From Smittium culicis (Eukaryota; Kickxellomycota; Harpellomycetes; Harpellales; Legeriomycetaceae), in assembly GCA_001970855.1 (NCBI GenBank), contig LSSN01001186.1:1-10183 (forward strand): a DNA stretch of 10,183 nucleotides, given 5' to 3'. Made by a program: the position numbers and the translations under genes. Below, in pieces: positions 1 to 8,736 of the stretch (position 1 is the stretch's first letter; the number at the start of each line of letters is the position of its first letter). The notes under the pieces were generated by a model. That model saw only the letters and a program-made list of their open reading frames with translations. It did no database searches and was not told the origin of the DNA.

Positions 1-156
1 TCTATATCTATATCTATATCTATATCTATATCTATATCTATATCTATATCTATATCTATATCTATATCTATATCTATATCTATATCTATATCTATATCTA
101 TATCTATATCTATATCTATATCTATATCTATATCTATATCTATATCTATATCTATA
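1..156. repeat. Perfect (TCTATA)26 microsatellite array
   Basis: Twenty-six uninterrupted, identical copies of the hexamer TCTATA fill the first 156 bases, then stop abruptly in AT-rich unique sequence. The array begins at base 1, so it probably continues to the left and 26 copies is a minimum. No unit carries a substitution, which suggests recent expansion by replication slippage or ongoing homogenisation. The unit lacks the G-rich strand of usual telomeric repeats, so a telomere is unlikely. The array is open in all three + frames (Ser-Ile, Leu-Tyr or Tyr-Ile dipeptides). Frame 1 runs to a TGA at 187-189, but there is no start codon in view and no reason to think it is translated. Confidence 0.99.
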
Positions 157-540
157 ATTTTATTTTTAAAGAAAAATATTATTCCTTGATGTATTTTTAT
201 TAACAGTTTTTGGGAAATATCAATAAGTTTAATATATAAATTTAAAAGTATTTTCAAACTAGAAATATTGTAATACATCAAACTTTGACATATGCTAATC
301 AGCTTATTTGTAATTATTCTAGTATTTTATTCAATTTTTTGATATTATTATAAGATTTTTGTATAATATTTATTTTTAGAAATATATTTGGTGATAAATA
401 TGCTATCTTATAAGAGCCTCAATAATAAATTAACTCTTTCCCGTCTAACACTCTTTAAAAAAATTATGTTTATAATTCGTTTATGATTTATAAGCAAGTT
501 TATTATTTGCTATCTTTTTACAATATACTAATATTTACTA
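157..540. other. AT-rich non-coding DNA
   Basis: No open frame of useful length and no RNA gene are visible. A TTGACA at 285-290 is followed 18 bases later by TGTAAT (309-314), a sigma70-like pair with no gene behind it. The 9-mer at 432-440 (aactctttc) is the exact reverse complement of 616-624, inside the loop of a hairpin in the next island. The surrounding bases 436-457 also resemble the reverse complement of the stretch starting at 617, with gaps. Confidence 0.7.
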
Positions 541-630
541 AGGCCTCGGAGTTAAATTAGTATAATTGAACATAGTTGGCTATATCTGGTAGATCAAAAA
601 TAGTCTACCGCCTGTGAAAGAGTTAGGCGA
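541..630. other. GC-richer island with two abutting hairpins, possible structured RNA or relic
   Basis: This stretch is clearly richer in G+C than its flanks. It can fold into a 6-bp stem GGTAGA/TCTACC (588-593 with 604-609, 10-base loop). Immediately after comes a stem GCCT/AGGC (610-613 with 625-628), extendable by one pair if the first stem opens, with an 11-base loop. GCCT at 543-546 could alternatively pair with AGGC at 625-628 and close the whole domain at about 86 bases, roughly tRNA length. However, there is no canonical T-loop, no 7-base anticodon loop and only a 4-bp closing stem. I do not recognise tRNA, tmRNA, SRP RNA, RNase P RNA or 5S rRNA. It could be a decayed RNA gene, a regulatory RNA or chance. 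The strand is undetermined because the stems are symmetric. Confidence 0.3.
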
Positions 631-1058
631 GCATAAATACTAATTATTTGTTAATTATATATATCTTGGTTTAACTTTTTTTGGAAAAAATACTAAATTT
701 ATTGTATATAGCAGTTTTTTATAATTATGATCACATTTCCTATCTAATATCTATTTATAAATTATCCAAAATACAATTATAATAAAGATTTTTCATTTTT
801 TGTACATCATATGCTAAAATCTATTCAGTTGACCTAAATTTAAATCAAAAAATAAAGGTGTAGTATATATTTTGAACAGATTTAATAATTATCTGTATAA
901 TCAATCTGAAATCTTTTAAATATCAATCCATAGCCCCGCATTAAATACATTTGATAAAGGAAAATAATTTAATATTTTTATTTAAGCTTTTTTTCGATAT
1001 ATTTTATTAATTTAAAAAATTTTTAGCTTTGAGTTTCGGAAGTATAAAACAGAAAAAT
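631..1058. other. AT-rich non-coding DNA
   Basis: Nothing is recognised. Stops are dense in all six frames. A small GC cluster near 928-942 (tagccccgcatt) stands out against the background but has no partner for pairing that I can see. Confidence 0.7.
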
Positions 1059-1088
1059 TTGACATTCCCTCCCAGAGCTGATTCTAAT
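1059..1088 (+). promoter_or_regulatory. Sigma70-like promoter candidate
   Basis: A perfect -35 hexamer TTGACA (1059-1064) is followed 18 bases later by TCTAAT (1083-1088), five of six matches to TATAAT. The only open frame downstream is the 44-codon ATG frame at 1112. A five-of-six -10 match near any TTGACA is common in DNA this AT-rich, so this is suggestive only, and it means nothing if the DNA is eukaryotic. Confidence 0.15.
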
Positions 1089-1111
1089 AAGGATTTTTTT
1101 ATTGATAAATT

Positions 1112-1246
1112 ATGGTAAATTATATGCTTTTTATGAAAATTTTTGCCACTTTTTATTATTATCATATTTTTGAAAGAGATTGCTGGGCTATTATAGTAGC
1201 ATATGTGAGCTATCGTGCTTTTGCAGAAATATTCGGATTTAACTAA
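1112..1246 (+). CDS. Small ATG open frame, 44 codons, possible gene fragment
   Basis: The frame runs from ATG at 1112 to TAA at 1244-1246. Its second half, FERDCWAIIVAYVSYRAFAEIFGF by residues 20-43 in two parts (FERDCWAIIVAY, then VSYRAFAEIFGF), uses codons richer in G and C than the surroundings and is less biased to Ile/Lys/Asn/Phe than random DNA here would give. There is no Shine-Dalgarno at a proper distance: the nearest AAGGA, at 1089-1093, is 18 bases upstream. In-frame stops lie just upstream of the start. The D-x-W-A-I then A-Y-x-S spacing is faintly like the N-terminal part of YihY/BrkB-type membrane proteins, but the stretch is far too short to assign. Random frames of this length are expected about twenty times in the window, so chance is the leading explanation. 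Confidence 0.12.
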   Translation: MVNYMLFMKIFATFYYYHIFERDCWAIIVAYVSYRAFAEIFGFN

Positions 1247-2229
1247 TAATTAAAATACTTTTTTCATTTTTTAAATACTTTATTTATAAATATTTCTTAT
1301 TATAGTTTTTATTTATAACTAAAATATTCAATTATATCTATATTTCTTAAAATCTTTTAATATAAACTTAAAGCTATTTACAAGTGCTATATATCTATTT
1401 AATTAAAATTTTTAAAATTACGAATTTCATGAATAAATATTATATTTATATTTAATATATAAATTTAAAAATGGATTCTTAAAGAGTAATATCTTATTTT
1501 TTTTTTCGCTTTAAACTATAACAAATTTTTTTTATTCCACTACATAATATTAAATTAAATTAGACTTTATATACCGCTTATAAATAAAATGTGTTTGAAT
1601 TTTTATGCAAAACAGGATTATAATTAACTAAAAACATTAATTTTTCAAATTATAAATATTTTTGCACTTTATATTTGTTTTTTCGATAATAACATCACAT
1701 TGTATTATTTAAATATTTACGATGGCTCAAGTAAAAAAATACAGAGCACACTTAAAAAAAATTATTTTATCGAAGAAGCGTTAAATAAATAAGTCTACAA
1801 AGTAAAATAAAAAACATTGAATTAATTAAAGAAATACGGTAATGGTATATGAAATTGCATTCAAAAATCTTTTTCAAATTGCACCATTTATCAAATATCT
1901 AATCCAAATAGTTTAATTGAGTCATTAAATTATATATAAAAAAATAACTAGTTGAAATAGTTCAAATTTGATCAGCTTTGGCTTTTCGCTTCATGAAAAT
2001 TGGAGAAAGTGATATAATCAAATGATTTTTATATGAAAATAAGATTTAAAAATATCGCACTGGCTATGGATTGTATCGATTTTAATATTTATCCACAAAG
2101 ATAAAAAAAAGAAAATAATGCGATACCAAAAGTTATAGACATTTAGAGACAAGTTGATAAAGAGGGCATAAATAAAATTTTTGTTACTATATATTAATTT
2201 TAAAATTTTTAAAGCCTGAAATTACCTTT
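1247..2229. other. AT-rich non-coding DNA
   Basis: No gene is supported. The stretch contains a T10 run at 1497-1506. An 18-codon ATG frame starts at 1722 and is rich in Lys and Arg. Around 1960-2190, G+C is mildly raised, with several short stop-separated frames, for example a 16-codon run ending at the TAA beside 2102 and a 16-codon run ending near 2195. None shows a family I recognise. They may be debris of an old gene or noise. Confidence 0.6.
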
Positions 2230-2440
2230 AATTATAAATAAGACACCTTTTTGGTTCACCTGATACTACCAAAAGCTGTAGTTAGAAGATCTAATTTTAC
2301 AAGTAAAATTTTCAATTCTACTAGAATAATTATTTCGAGAATTTTTCCTACTGATGCTCTTGGAAATGTTTAAACCCTTACATTTTTTTATAAAAAATAG
2401 TTTATATTGAGATTCTCAACGAAGAGATTGATTTGTTGCA
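2230..2440. other. GC-richer island with open frames on both strands, possible gene relic
   Basis: G+C is visibly raised, near a third of bases over the best part. A + strand frame from about 2242 stays open for 43 codons to a TAA at about 2371 but has no start codon. On the minus strand, two overlapping frames are open for about 36-38 codons each, also without a good start. The translation contains varied residues rather than the Phe/Ile/Lys/Asn monotony of the flanks, yet I recognise no family in either direction. This could be the remnant of a gene with both ends lost, or a compositional fluctuation. Confidence 0.2.
2282..2334. repeat. Cluster of short perfect dyads
   Basis: Four perfect inverted repeats lie in 53 bases: TTAGA-aga-TCTAA (2282-2294), AATTTTAC-aa-GTAAAATT (2293-2310), ATTCTA-c-TAGAAT (2315-2327) and AATAATTATT (2325-2334). 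Single dyads like these are frequent by chance in AT-rich DNA, so the clustering is the only notable point. They could be operator-like sites, small RNA hairpins or coincidence. Confidence 0.45.
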
Positions 2441-3440
2441 GTTTAATTTTAGTTACCTGAATATTCATTAATTTTAAATATTATAGGAGGAGTTGAAAAT
2501 TTATATCGATTTTTCTATTTTTCTATTTCATTTTTAAAGTATCATTTGTTAAAAATAATCCTATATGTTTTTTATTAGATTAAATTAAATATGAAATTTT
2601 TGCACTATAAAATCATTCCTTATTAAGAATCTCCCATATTAAAAAATAGCTTTAAATGTGATAAATGTAGCGATATAAAATCATTTTAGTCTGGAATATT
2701 TTAATTCTCTTATATTAGTGAACTATTTATTCATTATTGCACTTCCATATTCTATTCACTAACAATCGGCAAAAATTAATTTTAAACTGTTGTTAATTTA
2801 TCAAGCCAACTTTAGTGAAGGAAGCCTAAATAGAAATATAAAAAAAATCTAAAATATTTAGTTTTTAGTTTTTACCTCAAACTCAAATTAACTTGCAACG
2901 CTTCTGGGTAAATATTAGTTTAAAAATTTCAAATCTCAATTGATAGAAATATTAAAAAAAATGAAGTTTTTGAATAACAGAACACAGGATAAACTGGTTT
3001 CAGAATATAGAGATAGTGATTTTTATATAAATCACAGAAGCCGTGATTAGATTATCTAAAATTTAACTTTCAAATAAATTGATAAAAAATAATTTCAATA
3101 ATAATAAAATTTTTTAGGAGGTTCATTATTGCTAATAATTTAAAATAAATTAAAATTTTTATCTAATTACGAAAAATTACTTTGATTAAAAATACACATA
3201 AAAATTTTTTACCAAACAGTATGCCTCAAATATTAGCTATTTAACTTTTATCAGTTCAATTTAAAATTTAAATTATAAATCTCTAATTTAATTTTATTAA
3301 ATATTAAAATAGCTATCAGTTAATAAATCGTTTTTTAAAATTTTCATACTAAAGAAATAATAAGAGATTTATTTTTCTGGTGTAAAATTTCTAAGATTTT
3401 TTTTGTATTTTTTTACTTGTTTAATTTTCTACAAGTTATC
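2441..3440. other. AT-rich non-coding DNA with two orphan Shine-Dalgarno motifs
   Basis: No gene is supported. AGGAGG occurs at 2485-2490 and AGGAGGT at 3116-3122, both perfect complements of the bacterial 16S 3' end. Neither is followed by ATG or GTG at usable spacing. The frames after them, read from ATT or TTG, end within 5-15 codons. A 29-codon ATG frame (2961-3050) encodes a hydrophilic peptide with many Asp, Arg and Asn residues and has no Shine-Dalgarno. An 8-bp-period T-rich repeat with C at 2507, 2515 and 2523 lies just after the first motif. Confidence 0.6.
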
Positions 3441-3480
3441 AGGAACCTAGAGGCACAGAGAGGCACAGAGAGATACTATG
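3441..3480. repeat. Decaying 10-bp tandem repeat
   Basis: Two exact copies of the decamer AGGCACAGAG (3451-3470) are flanked by a 7/10 match on the left (3441-3450) and a 5/10 match on the right (3471-3480). The block is about half G+C and nearly all purine on the + strand apart from C, very unlike its surroundings. It reads as a small minisatellite that has partly eroded. No coding frame through it is long. Confidence 0.7.
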
Positions 3481-5256
3481 TTGAATTCCTATATAATTTT
3501 CTTTATTTCTTTATTTTTTGTGTTTATAGTAAAAAAAGTTTTATTTTGTTACTAATTTACTAATTCTCAAAAAAATAAGATAGTCTATTTTTTCAAATAA
3601 ATCTAAATATGCTTTGATGTCAATATATTTACAAGACAAATACATTTATGTGGAAGGTTCTGTTAATAAGGTATTTTCGCGGATTTAAAATTATTGTAAT
3701 AAATATTTTAAAATGTAAATATCATCTGACGAAACGAAATTGCGCTTCAATCCCTCTGATTAGACATTTCATTTTAAAGTTATTTACTAAAAAATGAATT
3801 AAAAATTTAAAATAAAATTTTAATCGATGTAACTCATTAAGCTTAAAAGTGCTATATTTGTAAATGATTCACTAAACAATTATTTTACTTCAAGAAATAA
3901 ATTATTTGATAAATTATTTACCAAAATAAAAAAATTTTTAAGGGTAAAAGCATTTGATATATTCTCAATTAATTAAATTGGAATTATTTATAAAAAGAAC
4001 CAAAGGTACTTTTTTTTAAAAACTAAAAATGTTTAAAAAATAAATAAATATCCACTTTTTAATGATTTTAATTCTAAAATATATATACTTAAAATTCAAT
4101 TCAAACTGAAAATGGACTTTAAAAAATACTCGCGTTATTTCTTAAAAGAAAAACACAAAGGCAAAATTTGTATAATAGAAAATCAAAATTTTCTCAAAAA
4201 ATATTTTTGGTGCTAAAAATGTCCAAAAATAAATAGTAAAACTCAGAATTTATACATTATACACTTATTTTTAAAGAATTTCTCAATTCAAGGTATATCA
4301 GTGCACTAAATAAAATAATTTTATTTGTGGTTGATATAAAAAACTCATATTAATTAAAAATTGACTATATTATGAAATTTCTAAAAAAATTTTAAAAAAA
4401 TAAAGCCAAATTTTATTGAAATATTAAATCATCGGAGGAAATAGTAGCCCAATTCAAATTTAAAATTAAAATTCTAAATAATAATTTTTTGGTAAATAAA
4501 TTCTGGTTAGTACTAAATTAAATGGTCTAGGGTTTATATTTTAATTTAATTAAAATAATATCGATAATGTTCACAAAATTTTGTAATAAATAGAAAATAA
4601 CTATAATTTTAAAATTTTCTACGAATATTCCACCTGTTGTGATTTAAAAAAATAAATTTAAAAAATAAACTCCACGATAATAAAGCCAATAAATTTTGAT
4701 TTAGTTTTATTTTAATTTATATTTAACACAAAACCCGTAGATATCTACATGAATGCGTTTTTTTAAAGGTTTAATTAGTTATAATAGTTTAAAATTAATC
4801 AAAAATAGTATAAAAAATTATAATGAAGCTATTCTGTATTGAATAATATTAAATTCTGAGATAATATTCATAATATTGCCTCAAAATCATTTTAATGAAC
4901 ATATAAAGACCAATGAATTAATATAATTAAAAATTTCTGTAAATTATAAAACTAGATATTTGATGCAAAATAAGAAATGTTTCGATTAAGAATCAATAAA
5001 TCAAGCTCACGGTTCAAGAAAAAATAAAACCTTTAAAAAATGTGTAATTATATTTTTTAAATTTAACATAATCTGCAATTAACTAAAAATTTTGATCCTT
5101 GAATATATTTATCTTTTTTAATAATATTTATATTATGAATAATTAAATATTTCGTGACTTTTTTAGAATTTGAATTAATCTAGACTTTTTGAGTTATTAC
5201 TATTTTCTAATTTTTTTTTGATTAATTCTTTTAATACATAGTATTTCTCAAAATGA
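3481..5256. other. A-rich non-coding block
   Basis: The + strand is persistently A-rich. Sampled 60-base lines at 3901, 4021, 4381, 4441, 4801 and 4981 have A/T counts of 29/22, 31/23, 32/17, 29/22, 29/21 and 31/14. Stops are dense and no gene is supported. GGAGG at 4434-4438 is followed by a 26-codon frame starting with ATA (4441) and then a stop. Its spacing is only two bases and it has no ATG. From about 5100 onward the strand turns T-rich. Confidence 0.65.
4737..4748. repeat. 12-bp perfect palindrome
   Basis: GTAGATATCTAC is its own reverse complement, with two G:C pairs near the ends, and is followed eight bases after the next GAATGCG by a T7 run. It could be a protein-binding dyad. Palindromes of this length are expected many times by chance at this base composition, so the assignment is weak. 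Confidence 0.25.
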
Positions 5257-5289
5257 TTATATTTAGTTTCATTTATCAGGATTAATTCG

Positions 5290-5517
5290 TTGCTATTTAT
5301 TTTTTTAGATAAAAAAACTCTAATATTGCACTTTTTTTTAATTTTTATATTCATACCTTTAACTATCTATATTCTTATAATATTTATTTTTTCACCATTA
5401 ATACTGATAAATTTAGAAAATTTTACTAAAACTTTTTTTCGAATCCAATACTTTCCAGAATTTTTTTGGTTTCAGAAAATGATTATTTTATACTTTAAAT
5501 TTATTTTTCTGTGGTAA
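5290..5517 (+). CDS. Hypothetical small hydrophobic frame, TTG start, probably not a gene
   Basis: This 75-residue frame starts with TTG and is the longest in the window. The frame is open from 5257, after a TGA at 5254-5256, and there is no ATG upstream within it. AGGA at 5278-5281 lies 8 bases before the TTG and could be a weak Shine-Dalgarno. Residues 10-42 form one long hydrophobic run rich in Ile, Phe and Leu, broken by Pro23 and Pro36. Residues 43-63 are mixed, and 64-75 are hydrophobic again, so on paper it looks like a small membrane protein. The block is T-rich on this strand (T/A about 31/19 and 33/18 at 5281 and 5341). T-rich DNA yields few stops and many Phe/Leu/Ile codons, so the composition is explained without selection. 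I recognise no family. Confidence 0.1.
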   Translation: MLFIFLDKKTLILHFFLIFIFIPLTIYILIIFIFSPLILINLENFTKTFFRIQYFPEFFWFQKMIILYFKFIFLW

Positions 5518-5793
5518 ACCCAAAAGCTAGATATCTTATAACCAAAAGAATCAATTATCTTTATTTTATCTGTATTTCGATAATGTTTATTGAGGTTTAT
5601 AAATAATTTTCATAATTTTTCATTGGTATTTTTTTGAACGTTTGTATTTAGCCTATTTTTGAAATAATATATCAAATTAATTAATTCAATTCGATTAAAT
5701 CATTTGAGGTGGCACATTTTAATTATAGATGGCATGATTTAATTCTTCTTACTAAATGATTTGAAGCTTTTAATCACTAAAAATTCTTTAATT
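5518..5793. other. T-rich non-coding DNA with a degenerate 20-bp duplication
   Basis: Bases 5711-5730 and 5731-5750 match at 13 of 20 positions, both beginning GGCA and sharing TTTAATT. The pair is bracketed by the 9-bp inverted repeat aaatcattt (5697-5705) and aaatgattt (5754-5762). The arrangement may be a small eroded repeat unit or chance. No gene is supported. Confidence 0.35.
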
Positions 5794-5822
5794 TTGACAG
5801 TATAAACACTTCTTATTATAAT
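5794..5822 (+). promoter_or_regulatory. Perfect sigma70 consensus promoter sequence, no gene downstream
   Basis: TTGACA (5794-5799), a 17-base spacer (5800-5816) and TATAAT (5817-5822) match the bacterial housekeeping consensus in both hexamers and in spacing. The expected transcription start would be near 5829. Downstream sequence has only short frames and no Shine-Dalgarno, so no product can be named. In a bacterium this should be a transcription start, perhaps for a non-coding or relic transcript. In a eukaryote it would be meaningless. From base composition, a perfect pair is expected only a few hundredths of a time per window. Confidence 0.35.
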
Positions 5823-6740
5823 TATTTTTATATCCAGAATAATTTTACTAATTTAATATTTTATATCACTAAGATATCTTTTGATTATGTATTATTTTTT
5901 GTTAATTTTTTATCACAATTTTAATAATTAAAGGGTAAAAATATATAAAACATCACTTTTTAAGTTTAGCTCTATTAAAATTCACTTATTCAAATATAAA
6001 TATTCTGCATATTAATTCCGTTAGCTATAAAAAATTGTTAACTCAAAATTATATTTGATTAAGATTATTAAATTTTCATATATTTTATTTATGAGAATTT
6101 ATATCTAAATTCTTTCTATTAATTAGAGCAAGATTAGAGTTTTTTTTGAATAAACATCAAATGGAACTTTATTTTAAAATATGAAATTTGTAACCAGAGT
6201 TTTAATTAATTTATTAATTCAATTTAATTTTTCTTTAACGAATTTATAAGCTAATTTAAAATTTTTTCTACAATGTGCCAAATTTAAAATCTTATATTCA
6301 GTTGATTCTTATTTTAAAATTTCTTTAATTTCTTTGATTTTTTTATAAGTTTATAATAAACTTAACAGTATATCTTTCTTTTATTTTTGATTTTCTAATG
6401 AGAAAATTTTTTTGCGTGTGATAATTTTGAATTTCACATTTATTCAAGATAGTTTTATTATGCTATTATTCATATATCTATAATGAAATTATTGTATAAA
6501 TTTCAATGACTCAATTAAATAAAATTTCTTATATTATTTTTATGTATATTTTTTCTTAGTTAAAGATAATATTAATTTAACTGAAAATACACCAATATTG
6601 ACTCTATTCTTTTATTTTAATAGTTTTTTTTATAAATAAGGATAAACATACTGTATTAAAATAGTAATGTATTTTATAATTTATTAATATAAGAAATCAA
6701 ATAATATTTTTAACTTCTTTGATATTTATATAATATTATC
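5823..6740. other. AT-rich non-coding DNA
   Basis: Stops are dense in all frames. T-rich stretches recur (T/A 35/18 at 6301 and 32/14 at 6361), with near-even stretches between (23/25 at 6121). I see no RNA gene, repeat family or supported coding frame. Confidence 0.7.
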
Positions 6741-6767
6741 ACAATAGAATTATTGTATGGTGGTGGT
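6741..6767. other. Perfect 6-bp hairpin followed by GGTGGTGGT
   Basis: ACAATA (6741-6746) and TATTGT (6751-6756) flank a GAAT tetraloop, forming a perfect small hairpin. Two bases later comes GGTGGTGGT (6759-6767), an isolated cluster of six G bases where G is otherwise rare. The function is unknown, and a chance hairpin next to a triplet slippage product is possible. Confidence 0.4.
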
Positions 6768-8736
6768 ATCGTTTATGATTTCTAAAAAAAAAACAGTCAT
6801 TTTTTATTAAATATTTTAAATACATTAAATTTTGTTTTAAAATGATTTGTGTAAAAGATAATCTCATTATTAGGTTTTAAGAATTGTTTATCATAAATTT
6901 AGAATATTTCTAATAAATTCAAGTTTTTAATAACAATTATCTAATTTTAAATATACTTATATTACTGAATTATCATAATGAGGAACTCAACTTTATTTTT
7001 TAGATACTTAAAGAAAGAAAATTATATTATTTAGCGAATTTAGTAACAAGAATTATACCATAAAATCAGCTTATAATCAAAATAATATATGCTTTATATA
7101 TTTCGAACTAGTTAAAGATGAAATTTTTCAACGTTTTGATTTTTAAAATAAAGATCGAAAATATGAAAATTCATCAGATAAATTTCAATACTAAATGATT
7201 GCTCTTTGAATTAAAAAAATGAAAATCATTTTTCAGTTTGTAGTTTTAAAAAATAAACCAGGCGCTCAAAACTATATTCATATCATATACGAAATAATTC
7301 GAGATCTGGAAGAGAAATTTTGGATTTTAAGTTTAATCTTTCAGAAATTTAATTGAACTATAATATATAAGTTGATTTAAAATTTTTTTTAATAATTTCA
7401 TAATTTAATTCATAATAAATTGAAATTACTAGATTTAATATATTAGACAGTATTTTTCGACAAGCATTTACAATACTAGATATAAAATTTAAAGATAAAT
7501 CAAATTTAAGATATTATCAACGATTTTAAACACCCTTCTTAGAATAAATTTGCAAGGTTATACGTGGTATTTATATATAATTAATGCGTATCTAAAAAAC
7601 TAAGAACTTTTCTAAAAATATTTTTCTTATACTTAAAAGATATATAAATTTTCGTTATTTTGATATAAAAATTATTAGTAAACTAGTTTTTAGAGAAAAT
7701 ATATTATATATAAATTAAATACGCAAATGTGAACATGTAATTTTTAATATATTTTTATTAGATTTTGAAGGGGGATACATTATCCAATTCATTCGTAATT
7801 CGCTATAAAGACTGCAAATAGATTACCTATACATTTCATACTTTCAAAAAAATGCTATATGTAGTAAAAAATATTTAAGCTATAAATAAAGTTAATTAGT
7901 AAAATTCTAATAAATATGCTCTAATTCATAATTGAAGATGATCAATATTTTTTAATTAGTAGATTCTATCTGGCACACTTTATGTTAAAATTTCCTAATA
8001 ATTTTATGATAAAAAATCATACACTATCTGATAGTTTTTCAACGCGGAATATCAAATTTATCACTCAAAAAATTTTTATTTTAATTAAAATTGTATAAAG
8101 ATATGTAATTTTAGTATATATTAGATAAAAACAAAATTTAATTTATAATTTTAACTAATTATTAAATTAATGATACAATTAGAAAAAAATCATCACTTTT
8201 AAGAATCTAATTATTGAAGTTATTTTGATAGAATATATTGATATGTTATGTAATCAAAAAAAAAAAATTTTTAAATATATTTATAAAAAAAATTTCCATG
8301 ATCTTATATTTTAGAAATTTTCTGCACATAAATTTATTTACGTTCAAGATTCAATTATTAAAAATTAAATGTTTTTGAGTTTATAAATCGGTTATTTTTA
8401 GTTTTTTTTTCTAAAAATTAGAAATTAATGCGAGTTATGATATAAAAATAATTAGAATAAAAAATAGTAAAATTAAAAGATTGATATAAAAAAAATAAAT
8501 GAAAGAAATTAAATTAGTTCACAAAAATGAGATTAATATTATTTAAAAATATAAGATCGGATGATAAAATAGTAAATAATAAATTTATGCTCTATTATTA
8601 AAAAAAATCTTATATTTTAAAATCACTGTTAAATTTATTATTTTTTTACATTTATAATTATTTATATTTAAATTTGTAACAAATTAACAAATAAACTAAA
8701 AAAATAAATTATATTTTCAATTTTCCCATTTATATC
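6768..8736. other. AT-rich non-coding DNA
   Basis: No gene is supported in nearly 2 kb. Mildly GC-richer spots lie near 7258-7320 and 7768-7815 but contain only short frames. An A12 run followed by T5 occurs at 8256-8272. From about 8400 to 8700 the + strand is strongly A-rich (A/T about 37/16 at 8461 and 33/18 at 8521). Confidence 0.7.

Noticed and set aside
1..156. Canonical telomere
   Set aside because: TCTATA lacks the G-rich strand of known simple telomeric repeats. An unusual terminal repeat cannot be excluded but is not supported.
1..189. Open frame through the hexamer array (Ser-Ile dipeptide repeat) to TGA at 187-189
   Set aside because: The array is open in five of six frames because of its unit, not because of selection, and no start codon is in view.
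285..314. TTGACA-18-TGTAAT as a stand-alone promoter call
   Set aside because: No gene or Shine-Dalgarno follows, and a five-of-six -10 match is easy in AT-rich DNA. It is kept only as part of the statistical observation.
541..630. tRNA gene
   Set aside because: No T-loop consensus, no 7-base anticodon loop, only a 4-bp closing helix, and 15 extra bases before the 3' side of that helix.
600..635. Fragment of 23S rRNA (a TACCG...GAAAG...GGCGA order)
   Set aside because: Requires several gaps, and no neighbouring rRNA segments can be found on either side.
1722..1784. ATG frame of about 18 codons rich in Lys and Arg
   Set aside because: Very short, no Shine-Dalgarno, and Lys codons (AAA) are expected from the base composition.
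2961..3050. 29-codon hydrophilic ATG frame
   Set aside because: Length is well within chance, there is no ribosome binding site and no family is recognised. It is mentioned only inside the surrounding region.
5001..5030. GGTTCAA resembling a tRNA T-arm (5011-5017)
   Set aside because: Flanking bases do not form a 5-bp T-stem and no anticodon or acceptor stem fits upstream.
8256..8272. A12T5 tract as a bent-DNA origin element
   Set aside because: Single homopolymer runs are common in this window (T12 at 9378, T10 at 1497), and no phased tracts or iterons accompany it.
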